NCBI GenBank assembly: GCA_964036045.1
Contig: OZ038380.1
Location: forward strand, 169,953,786-170,017,785
DNA length: 64,000 nucleotides
From: Eutreptiella sp. 'Long Island Sound 2002'
Taxonomy: Eukaryota > Euglenozoa > Euglenophyceae > Eutreptiales > Eutreptiaceae
Reading direction: 5' to 3'
Numbering within the stretch: position 1 is the stretch's first letter; the number at the start of each line of letters is the position of its first letter. Both the position numbers and the translations under genes were made by a program. This document shows positions 55,611 to 64,000 of this stretch, piece after piece. Under the pieces are notes generated by a model, which made no database searches, was not told the DNA's origin, and saw only the letters and a list, made by a program, of their open reading frames with translations.

Positions 55611-56981
55611 ATGGCGGACCTACAGGACGTGCCTGTCACAGAGAGTGAGAGAAGAGGGCTGTCAGCCCTGGCCCCTCTTGCCGGCGTGTCGCCTTCAGGC
55701 CTAACTCCGGGGGGTGGAAAGACGGGCAGACCAATTGCCCAGGCGAACATCCAGCTGGAACTGCCGGAGTTCGACCCTAAAAATCTGTCTGAATGGGCAG
55801 AAGAATTTGCGGAGTTCCTTTTGTTGACTGGCCAATCCCATGTGGATGTGGCCACCAAATGTTCACTGCTAAAACGCTCATGCAAAAAGAAATTTTTGCA
55901 AAAACAGGTCAAACAGATTGTGAAAACCTGTTCTACTTGGGCGGAGGTACTCCTGAGGTTAGAGAAAACATTCCCAGTCTATGAGACTGACCTCAGCGTA
56001 CGCACACAAATCGAGGAGCTACCTATGCTCCCGGAGTTTCCAACCGCTGCGCGAATTTCTGAGTATGTGTGCGACATGGAGTACTTATTTTCGAGGATGA
56101 ATGTGGGCTCCTACGGAGCCACTGAGCCCCACCTGTGGCTCATGAGTAAGATCCCCCAGCGTACGTGGGATGATTGCCGCTCAACCTCTGAGAGGAAGAG
56201 CAGGACCCACTCGTATGATACACTGGTGGATCTCTTGATTGAGCTAGCTCTTGAGAGAGAGAACGACTCCCACATGGAGAAGTTCCTCAAGAAGCATTTG
56301 GGACGAGGTGGTACCCCTACCCCCGAACGTGGCGAAGGGAAGGGGCATAAAAATCCCACTAACACCAACCAGGGAGGCGGTAAAGGGAGGGGCAACCTAC
56401 GTGCCATGAACGAGGTTCCAACTGATGCAGGCACACCCCCCCTGTTTTACTGCCGACCTGTCAATGACAAGGGGGGACCTTGTCATGCCTCTGACTGCGA
56501 TCTCCGCAGTGGCTGTATGCTGCAGATGAAACGTCAGCAGCATACTAAAGATGGGAAAACTGTGACCCATCAGGACCACTTCAGGTGTACCATCACCTGT
56601 GGTTACTGTGGCAAGCGTCGTCACTATGAGGACGAATGCCACATCAAGAAACGCGAGAGTGACAAACTCAAGCGTCAGGAGGCGGAGCGCCAGAAGACCC
56701 CGACGCCCGCCAGAAATCCCCCGAATGGGGATAAAGGTAAAGGAGGTGGCAAGGGGGGTGGCAAAACTGGACCCCCTAACCCCCAGAGGCGCTCATCAGC
56801 GCCCGTTGCTACACCTACTCCTGCTGCCACACCCGCTCCTGCCGCAGGTGTCCCCCAGAAGCGCCCCCAAGGGGATAACGCTACCCCTGAGGGGAAAAAT
56901 TCTAAGAAGAGGCGCTTGGCCTGGATGGCCAAGTCCCTCATGGCTGCAGGAGTGGATGTGAAATTCCCTGATGAGGAATAG
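55611..56981 (+). CDS. gag: Retrotransposon Gag with CCHC zinc knuckle
   Basis: ATG at 55611; the frame is open back to the TGA at 55548. The capsid-like region (LPEFDPKNLSEWAEEFAEFL onward) resembles the retrotransposon gag domain. A Cys-rich stretch is followed by CGYCGKRRHYEDEC, a CX2CX4HX4C zinc knuckle that binds genomic RNA. The C terminus is Lys/Gly- and Pro/Ala-rich and ends with KKRRLAWMAKSLM. TAG at 56979 is followed by GGGGGCGGC, and the pol frame continues without shifting, suggesting Gag-Pol is made by stop readthrough. Confidence 0.9.
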   Translation: MADLQDVPVTESERRGLSALAPLAGVSPSGLTPGGGKTGRPIAQANIQLELPEFDPKNLSEWAEEFAEFLLLTGQSHVDVATKCSLLKRSCKKKFLQKQVKQIVKTCSTWAEVLLRLEKTFPVYETDLSVRTQIEELPMLPEFPTAARISEYVCDMEYLFSRMNVGSYGATEPHLWLMSKIPQRTWDDCRSTSERKSRTHSYDTLVDLLIELALERENDSHMEKFLKKHLGRGGTPTPERGEGKGHKNPTNTNQGGGKGRGNLRAMNEVPTDAGTPPLFYCRPVNDKGGPCHASDCDLRSGCMLQMKRQQHTKDGKTVTHQDHFRCTITCGYCGKRRHYEDECHIKKRESDKLKRQEAERQKTPTPARNPPNGDKGKGGGKGGGKTGPPNPQRRSSAPVATPTPAATPAPAAGVPQKRPQGDNATPEGKNSKKRRLAWMAKSLMAAGVDVKFPDEE

Positions 56982-57005
56982 GGGGGCGGCTCCGAAGAGG
57001 AGGAC

Positions 57006-60000
57006 TTGGTTTTCTGGATCGTCGTGAAAATCGGGGATCAGGTTTTTCGAGCAGTGCTTGATACCGGTGCAACACTTTCCATAGTGGCCCGGCGCCTGCT
57101 TAAAACTTTCAGGAAGACTAAGACTGTGGCCATAAGAGTAGGGGATGGGCGTACCATCCATTCCTTGGGGGGGGTCGATGTGACCATATGTCTGGGCGAC
57201 GAAACCGTGACCCAACACTGCAGAGTGTTGGACACTGACGCCTTTGACATTGTCATTGGCACTGACTTTCTAAGAAGAAACCCCCAGGTTAAAATACTGT
57301 CCCTACAGCGTCCTTACTCTTTGCACTGCGACTTTGGCAGTGGGCTATTCTCCGTTCCTTTGGAGCTGTCAGGACGAAAAGAGTCTGGGCTGCGCTACGC
57401 AGCCAAGACGAACTATCGTACTGAAAACTACCAACTGGCCCGTCATGTTCTCGAAAATGGACTGGCGGCCCTTCAGGTAAACCTGGATGAGATCCAGGTG
57501 GAATTGTTTGCGAGCCAACAACAGCACATCATGCAGTTGTACTGCTCGAAACAAATGAACAATGCTTTCCGTTTCTTCTGGAAAGCAATGGGCCTAGCGT
57601 ATGCTAACCCTCCCTTCTCCCTGCTCTCGAAGGTTCTAACCAAGATCGCTTATGAGGGAGGAAGGGTTGTTATGTGCACCCCTGACTGGGGTTGCTCTGG
57701 TGAACATGCTTACTGGCGCCGTATGCTTGACCGAATGACCGTGGGAAGAGTGCAACTCCCCGACGGCCCCATCTATGTGCCTGAGGACTCAGACACAGCT
57801 ATGCAGGCCCCTGAGTGGGCCAGTTTCCTGTCCATCATCGATGGATCTCTCAATCCTGTACCCCTGTGTGACCTGGACCAGGTGCTACTAAAAGAAGTCA
57901 TGGCCGAAAATCGTGGCCTGACCCTTTATGATCTCAAAAATCGATCTCCTGAGCACCTATCTGCCACACTTACAGGGTGTGAGTCTCCTGATGACTATCT
58001 GGAACCTGCAGCTGTAAAAGAGGATGCTGACGACCAACTGTCTGAGATCGTCAGCACTATTCCCTCTGTTGATCCCAGCTGTGTTGACCTAAAACATAGT
58101 GCTTTCCTGGCCCAGCTGTTGCTAGAGGAGGTAGATCTAGAGTCAACCTCTGAACCCGCTTCCTCTGTTGGGAAACCAGTGCTACACATGCAGCCTATGC
58201 ACACAGGTGAACCCGTGGCCCGGAGTACTGATGCTCTGGCACGGCCTGCTGCTAATAACATGCCCTTGTCTGAGCAAGACACGCAAGAACTCCGACGGCT
58301 GTTGTACCTGAAGGCCGAAGGTATTGAGCGCCAAGAGCGGCTGCAATACCTCAGACAGACCTGGAAATATTCCATCTGGTCTGAGGAGGACGATGAGTCC
58401 TATACCCTGCCTGATCCTGAGATACCTCTAGTGTACTCTCTACACTATGGGCAGCAATGTCCCCCTGAGTGGGACGATGGTACTGTACCTGCCGAAACTG
58501 CTGATCGGCATAAAAAGAAAGAACATGGAAAAAGCAACCTCCATGCTGAGGAGGATTTCCTTCAGAAAGTCGAGAGTCTTAACCTTGACCCCCGCCTGAA
58601 GAAACTGCTTATAACCTATGAGGAGGTGTTTGGCGCCTTGCCGCCTCCCCTATCTTGCAAGAAACTGGTCCAGATGGACCTGAAGTTGAAACCAGAATTT
58701 GAAAAGACGCGAGTGAGGCGTCGTCCCTATCCTGCTCCACAGGAACAGGTTGAAGAAATCGAGCGCCAGATCCAAGAATGCATTGATGCTGGCCTCGTTG
58801 AAGAGTACAAACATGGGGACTATCCCCATCACTGCAGCCCCTGTTTCCTTGTTGCTAAACCAGGGTCGACTGCTCTACGTCTTGTTGTAGACTATGGTGA
58901 GGTCAACAAGAAAACCCAGAACCACTCAGGGAGTATTCCTAACATGGAAAACACCCTGGAGCGTATTGCCAAATGCAGGTATAAGACCAAAATGGACAAA
59001 CGCTCTGGTTTCTGGCAGGTTGACCTAACCGCCGCAGCTCAGGAGCTGCTTGCCTTTATAACCCCTAAGGGTCGTGTCTTCAAGTGGAAGGTTATGCCTT
59101 TCGGGGTGGCTAACGCCCCAGCGCTCTTCCAGGAGCTTATGAACAAAATTTTGTACATACTGAGGCGCAGGCCTCTAGTACAAGAGTTGATTTCTCGGGG
59201 TGCAGAAATGGAGGCTCACATCGACGACGTGAGTTTGGGTACTAATACCAAAGAGGACCATGTCCTTCTCCTCCGTGAATTCTTCACTGTCTGTCAAGAA
59301 AACCATCTCCGAATCAAACTCGAAAAATGCGAGTTTATGAAAGAGGAGATGGAGTATTTGGGTTTCGACGTGGGGTATGGCTGGTGGAAACCAGCCGCGT
59401 CTAAGATGCAGCCCCTACAGGACATGCAGATTCGCGATGACCCTAAGAAGGGTCTACACGATGTGAAGAGTTTTGTGGGCGCCTGTAATTTCTATCGGCG
59501 TCACATCCACAATTTTACTTACTCCTCTGCACCCCTCACTGACCTAATCAAGAAAACTACTCCCTGGAGGTGGACCTCCAGAGAGGAAGAGTGTTTCCAG
59601 GAGTTGAAGAAGAAGATTGCCTCCTCCAACTGCCTGGGAGTTCCCCGCCCTGAGGGCGAGATAGTCCTGATCACTGATGCCAGTGATGTAGGGGGGGGAG
59701 GTACGATCTATCAATGGCAGGAGCTTAACCCCGCTGAGCTAACCCACTGCCATCATCGTACTACTGGACTGAACCGTGACGGTTCGTTGAAACATGACTA
59801 TCCTACCAGTGAGTGGCGACTGGTGCCACTGGGACACTGGAATTGGAAGTGGAACCAAGCGCGTTCCAACTACAGCACCTATGACCAGGAACTCCTGGCC
59901 GGTATGTTGGTGCTATCTTCACAATCCCGACTCCTGGGGTCTAACCCTATTGTCTGGCTGTGTGACCAGGAGCCTGTGAAGTCTTTTCAGAAGGGCCCAC

Positions 60001-61541
60001 CACCAGAAAAAGCGAAGCTAAAACGGTGGTGGACTTACCTGAGCCAGTTCAGGCTGACAGTGCATCATATCCCCGGGATTAAGAATGAACTGTCTGACTA
60101 TATATCGCGCAACAACTTCGATGCGCTTATTGGTGAGAGCTCTGAGGCGCTCGCCAAAGAGGCTTTCCAGCGTATGGATGTCCAGCTTGACCTGTCCATG
60201 CGCACTGCTGGAATCCTGGAGGGTTGGAGTCTAACCGACTATCAGTCAGAGTATGAAGAAATTCTCCAAACCCTCAACACTGGTCTCGAACCCCGTGTCA
60301 TTGACGGGCACCAGTGGTATAAAAACAATCAGTACCTCTTCTACGAGGACCGAATTGTGGTGCCTGAGGCACGACTGGATGGGTGCCTACAGTGGTCCCA
60401 TCTCAGTTCTGGTCACACTGGCGCTAATCGCTCAGTGGACTTCTTCCGTGAGTGTTTCTACTCTAGTCTAACCCTGACTGAACTGAGGTCGCGTATGCAG
60501 ACCATTGTAGATGCTTGTGGCTGTCATGCCAGCAAGCAGAGCGACAGTAGGGATAGGAGTCTGATCTCCAGCTTACCCATACCCTATTGTGCTAACTCTC
60601 TTCTCTACGTGGATTACATCCACGGCTTACCACGCTTTGGCGGCTATGATAGTTGCCTCGTGGTCACCTGTGGTCTATCTCGCTTCACCCGTGTGTTCCC
60701 TTGCAATAAGAAAATCACAGGAGAGCAGACTGTAAAAATGTTGGTCGAACAATGGTTCGAACCCTATGGGGCACCTAAACAGGTGCACTCTGATGAAGAT
60801 GTACGCATCCGCAGTGACACTGGGTGGTACAAACGAGTGCTAAATGCCCTCAACGTGGAGGTAACCACAGGTGTGCCCTACACTCACACGTCTAACCCTC
60901 TCTGTGAGAGACAGAACCGTGTGGTGGAGCAAAACTTAAGAATCCTGATGAAACAGGAGCGCACCAAGGACTGGGTACGCCTAGTGCCCAGGGCAGTTCT
61001 GTCCATGAACTCACAGCGGAGCTCTTCTACGGGTTTCACCCCCCACGAACTGTTCCATGGAGGACGACCTGCTTGGTTCTTCAAAACCCCCTTTCCTGAG
61101 GACTTCAAGAGCCCGGTGGGAGATTGGCTAGAACACAAGCAGTCTCTGGCTAACCAGGCTGGTACTAACCTGAGGCACATTCGTGACCGTGAACAGAGCC
61201 GACGGAACCGCCTACGGCGACCTGCCAGCTTCAAGGTTGGTGACCTTGTTTTGGTACACCATTCACGCCTACCCTCCTGGCCACGTAACTGCCTACAGGA
61301 CCCTTACTTTGGACCCTATCGTATCATCAGGATAGATGGATCCAGGATCCATGTCAGGTGCAGTCCACGTCTAGGTGGTGAACTGCTATGTGCTCCTAAG
61401 CAGTTGAGGCACTATCACTCCCCTGACGACTTGTCTTGGGATGAGTGGCGCCTCAGCGACAGTGAGATTGAACGTATAGACCTAGAGAACGCTGCCAGTC
61501 CAGAGGAGGCAGACGAACTCGAAGAGATGACTGCCGATTAG
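57006..61541 (+). CDS. pol: Retrotransposon Pol: protease, RT, RNase H, integrase
   Basis: 1511 residues; the frame is open back to the gag TAG (56979) and begins without an ATG, so it is translated as Gag-Pol. Protease: VLDTGATLSIV (about residue 18). RT: RLVVDYGEVNK (about 625), FKWKVMPFGVANAPALFQ, and AHIDDV (about 737) where Y-x-D-D reads H-I-D-D. RNase H: VLITDASDVGG (about 887). Integrase: HLSSGHTG...CGCH zinc domain (about 1132), then D-D-E residues in YVDYIHG (about 1202), HSDED (about 1261) and CERQNRVVE (about 1299). An SH3-like GPYRIIRIDG end follows. An unusually long linker (about 120-550) between protease and RT has no recognised domain. Confidence 0.96.
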   Translation: MVFWIVVKIGDQVFRAVLDTGATLSIVARRLLKTFRKTKTVAIRVGDGRTIHSLGGVDVTICLGDETVTQHCRVLDTDAFDIVIGTDFLRRNPQVKILSLQRPYSLHCDFGSGLFSVPLELSGRKESGLRYAAKTNYRTENYQLARHVLENGLAALQVNLDEIQVELFASQQQHIMQLYCSKQMNNAFRFFWKAMGLAYANPPFSLLSKVLTKIAYEGGRVVMCTPDWGCSGEHAYWRRMLDRMTVGRVQLPDGPIYVPEDSDTAMQAPEWASFLSIIDGSLNPVPLCDLDQVLLKEVMAENRGLTLYDLKNRSPEHLSATLTGCESPDDYLEPAAVKEDADDQLSEIVSTIPSVDPSCVDLKHSAFLAQLLLEEVDLESTSEPASSVGKPVLHMQPMHTGEPVARSTDALARPAANNMPLSEQDTQELRRLLYLKAEGIERQERLQYLRQTWKYSIWSEEDDESYTLPDPEIPLVYSLHYGQQCPPEWDDGTVPAETADRHKKKEHGKSNLHAEEDFLQKVESLNLDPRLKKLLITYEEVFGALPPPLSCKKLVQMDLKLKPEFEKTRVRRRPYPAPQEQVEEIERQIQECIDAGLVEEYKHGDYPHHCSPCFLVAKPGSTALRLVVDYGEVNKKTQNHSGSIPNMENTLERIAKCRYKTKMDKRSGFWQVDLTAAAQELLAFITPKGRVFKWKVMPFGVANAPALFQELMNKILYILRRRPLVQELISRGAEMEAHIDDVSLGTNTKEDHVLLLREFFTVCQENHLRIKLEKCEFMKEEMEYLGFDVGYGWWKPAASKMQPLQDMQIRDDPKKGLHDVKSFVGACNFYRRHIHNFTYSSAPLTDLIKKTTPWRWTSREEECFQELKKKIASSNCLGVPRPEGEIVLITDASDVGGGGTIYQWQELNPAELTHCHHRTTGLNRDGSLKHDYPTSEWRLVPLGHWNWKWNQARSNYSTYDQELLAGMLVLSSQSRLLGSNPIVWLCDQEPVKSFQKGPPPEKAKLKRWWTYLSQFRLTVHHIPGIKNELSDYISRNNFDALIGESSEALAKEAFQRMDVQLDLSMRTAGILEGWSLTDYQSEYEEILQTLNTGLEPRVIDGHQWYKNNQYLFYEDRIVVPEARLDGCLQWSHLSSGHTGANRSVDFFRECFYSSLTLTELRSRMQTIVDACGCHASKQSDSRDRSLISSLPIPYCANSLLYVDYIHGLPRFGGYDSCLVVTCGLSRFTRVFPCNKKITGEQTVKMLVEQWFEPYGAPKQVHSDEDVRIRSDTGWYKRVLNALNVEVTTGVPYTHTSNPLCERQNRVVEQNLRILMKQERTKDWVRLVPRAVLSMNSQRSSSTGFTPHELFHGGRPAWFFKTPFPEDFKSPVGDWLEHKQSLANQAGTNLRHIRDREQSRRNRLRRPASFKVGDLVLVHHSRLPSWPRNCLQDPYFGPYRIIRIDGSRIHVRCSPRLGGELLCAPKQLRHYHSPDDLSWDEWRLSDSEIERIDLENAASPEEADELEEMTAD

Positions 61542-61784
61542 ATGGCAGTCGATGGTTACTACGTGGTTGCAGGAATTGCTCGCCACGAGTATAAACAGGG
61601 CTGGAAATTCCTTACCCTGTGGGATGGCCATGGTTTGTCTGAGGCGACCTGGGAACCTATGTCAGCCTTCATACAACCAGATGGGAGTATCAACCCCATC
61701 TTCCGCACTTACCTCGTTGAGAACAACGAGGGTCAGCTCCTAACCCGTGCTGAGACTATGTCCCAGCGTAAGAAGCGAAACTAA
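61542..61784 (+). CDS. Chromodomain ORF of the retrotransposon
   Basis: 80 residues. The ATG follows the pol TAG directly (TAGATG) in the same frame. YYVVAGIARHE, FLTLWDGHG, SEATWEPMSAF and INPIFRTYL form a complete chromodomain. In chromoviruses this module is fused to the integrase C terminus and steers integration to marked chromatin. Here it needs readthrough or separate initiation. Confidence 0.85.
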   Translation: MAVDGYYVVAGIARHEYKQGWKFLTLWDGHGLSEATWEPMSAFIQPDGSINPIFRTYLVENNEGQLLTRAETMSQRKKRN

Positions 61785-61980
61785 TTACCCTGTGTCAGTC
61801 TACTGACCCTGTCTGTGCCCTGCAGACCCACGCCTATGGTTTCCAGCGTGAGCCAGGTGGCCGCTTATCAAGATTGCAGCCACCCAGCGAGTGTTTGCCT
61901 TGTTGACCATGTGTTGCATGGGTACTGCCCTAATGTAATGACCTTGGTGAGCCAACGAAGAACGGTGGCTTTCTACACCA

Positions 61981-61988
61981 GGGGGGAA
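61981..61988 (+). promoter_or_regulatory. Probable polypurine tract
   Basis: GGGGGGAA is followed by TGACAAG, as expected at a 3' LTR start, though no matching 5' LTR start was found. Confidence 0.4.
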
Positions 61989-61990
61989 TG

Positions 61991-64000
61991 ACAAGCAAGG
62001 TGTTATGAGGCAAGGTGTGTCTTCCCTCCTTGGGGACAAGCGAGCCCACAGTTAGGACCCCTGACTGGTCCAGACCCATGGGGTTCTACCCTTCCTTACA
62101 GGGTTTACCATACCCCTAAGTGTGTATGAGTGTGCTATTCCTAAGGTCCTGAGAGCAAGCCGCAGAAGTGGTGTCCTAATTATACCCAAGTCTGCGCCCT
62201 TGCTAAACCTGGAGGGTTGGCTTATTGATGCCACGGGGTACGCCCCGGGTCTCCCCTCCCCTATGCGCCCAATTTCTGTGCTGGCGCAAAACCTTGGGGG
62301 AATACCCAGCGTGCTAATCCAGGTGTTGTTTTCCCTACCTATCTGACTACTACAGGGAGGGGTGGCCAAAAGCTATGAAGGCATGCAAAACGCCTGTTTG
62401 CTATGTGGCCAAAACACTAACCTAACCACTGTCATGAAAGTGCTGCCCTGGGTCGTTGTGGGTGCCGGAGGGCTCGGGGCCGGCAAGACCAGTGGGGCAG
62501 GCACGCGAGGAGTCTCCCTGGATGTTGTTATTGGGGTTGGAACCGGATACACGAACACCAACGGAGGCGAGAGCAGCGACAACAGAGGCAAGGTCCATGC
62601 TGATTGTGGTCCGGCAGAAAATCCCAGTCTATGAAGAAAATTGAGGGGAATTATTCTAAATACATCTGAGTGTCCAAAACTGTCCGAATGAATTTAAATA
62701 ATCCATTTATGTAAAATTGTATGGCCGATCAGGCCCGCGAGCGCGCGCCAGCGGCAAATGGCGATTCCAGCTAAAATAGCGGAATGCGGCGGATTTACGG
62801 GAAATGGACCGCGGAATCAAATCCGGCATATCAGAAATATATAGGAAATATCCTGTGACTGAGCTGCGAGGCGGCAATTCCGCCGAAGCAAAGAAAATGA
62901 CCAAAATGTAGCCAATCTGGGCAGAATGTCTGAAAATCTGAGCAGATGGGGCTAGCCGCACTTACACTCCCCCTCCAAAAACACACTGGGGTGTGTCGCT
63001 ACGTCAACGAAGAACGTAGTGCGGGTAAGTCCCAGAAAAACATAGAAATGTAGCCTCGATGAGGCGAAATCTGCTTGATCTGACCTGATTTGGGCTGAAT
63101 TGGCACTGAATCAGGCTGGATGAACCTGAAATGAGACAGAATGAGAAGTGACGAACAGTCCTCCGTGCAGTAAAACATTTGGTCAGGGGCTAACAAGCAT
63201 GTAAACGTATCGAGAATCGATACCAAACCATGCATTGGTTGAGAATGAGGTAGATTATTGGTGGATTGAGTGGGGGGATCAAGAATTGGAGTGACATCTC
63301 AGCGCTCTGGCACAGTTTCGCTGTCGCGGGCACGCTACGGTGTCCTCGCCGAACTCTACATTGTGTTATCCCGCTTTTCTCGTTCTGAAAAGTACAGCAT
63401 GTGGCTCAGATTTGGCGCATCTGGTGGATGATCACAAGATTCAGCAAAAATGAGAATGAATTTGAGCAGAGATTGAGGGGATTAAGCAATCACAGAGAGG
63501 TTAAACAAATACACATGTAGTCTACAGACCCTAAGTGAACAGAAAATCATAAGCGTCAACGGTGGTTCACTTAGATCTAAACAGATCTTCGAGGAATGAT
63601 GGGAGATGACAAGGAAATCAATCTAAATTGTCCTAACATGAGTAAATTCCCTGAGATGAAGGTGAAATGAAGCGGAATGTGTACAACTGAAACTACCAAC
63701 ACCTTCGTTTAGACTAAAGTTAATATATATTGTCGTTTATTCAGCTCAATTGTGCTTTCCGGCACGTTGGTTCGCGAGCATCTAACAGATTCTATCAAAA
63801 TGTGGATCATGTGATGATGCATCATGATGGGACATGCTGGCCCTGGATCCTTGGCATGTAACGCGCCGAAGGTTCGCTGAAGGCACTTTACTGACAGTAT
63901 ATAACTGAGAGACACCAAATGTACAGTGGCGGTGGTGTCAATCGACTTGGACAAGGCCAATCTTTCGATGGAGTCCCACAAGACACTTGGATTCACCATT
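61991..64000. other. No recognised gene
   Basis: 61991-62640 may be the 3' LTR or flank of the retrotransposon. 62640-64000 is moderately AT-rich, with only short open frames and none of the window's repeat families. Confidence 0.6.

Larger units (their letters stand above)
54725..61990 (+). mobile_element. Ty3/gypsy retrotransposon, chromovirus type
   Basis: A primer-binding site, gag, protease, RT, RNase H, integrase, chromodomain and polypurine tract occur in order. Every ORF from 54807 to 61784 lies in the same frame, separated by three stops (TGA 55548, TAG 56979, TAG 61539). I could not align LTRs: sequence upstream of 54725 shows no match to sequence after 61989. No frameshift interrupts the 1.5-kilocodon pol, so the insertion may be young. 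Confidence 0.95.

Overview
The window is nuclear DNA from a eukaryote, most likely a protist or alga with a large, repeat-rich genome. Conserved genes are split by GT-AG introns of about 240 to 1,620 bases. Host genes use both TAG and TGA as real stops. Introns and spacers are full of interspersed repeats and long G or C homopolymers, which the recognised exons lack. I cannot name the species. Five recognised genes in a row lie on the minus strand, and the sixth is on the plus strand.

Layout. 1-1.8 kb: 5' part of an MDR-family NAD(P)H oxidoreductase (minus, runs off the window). 2-9 kb: repeats and decayed transposon pieces. 9.1-10.9 kb: a PARP-like ADP-ribosyltransferase (minus, 5' end unresolved). 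11-19 kb: GC-rich possible exons, then simple repeats and a satellite of about 185-base units. 19.3-25.6 kb: a four-exon gene that fuses an ADP-ribosylglycohydrolase to one degenerate and one complete NADAR domain (minus, one frame break). 30.0-33.9 kb: an ERI1-like 3'-5' exonuclease (minus, four exons). 34.5-36.7 kb: tRNA 2'-phosphotransferase KptA/Tpt1 (minus, three exons). 39.6-41.9 kb: a secreted or Golgi protein joining a pyruvyltransferase-like half to a glycosyltransferase-like half (plus, one frame break). 42-53.6 kb: SINE-like repeats, minisatellites, transposase scraps and a second satellite array. 53.6-54.1 kb: a LINE remnant. 54.7-62 kb: a Ty3/gypsy chromovirus-type retrotransposon.

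How the genes relate. Three of the six recognised genes make, move or remove ADP-ribose: an ART-like writer, an ARH-NADAR eraser, and KptA, which transfers an RNA 2'-phosphate to NAD+. An RNA exonuclease lies between two of them. The spacing is several kb with no sign of co-transcription, so a functional cluster is a hypothesis. The clearest novelties are the ARH-NADAR-NADAR fusion and the retrotransposon, whose four coding blocks share one reading frame interrupted by three stops placed exactly between domains.
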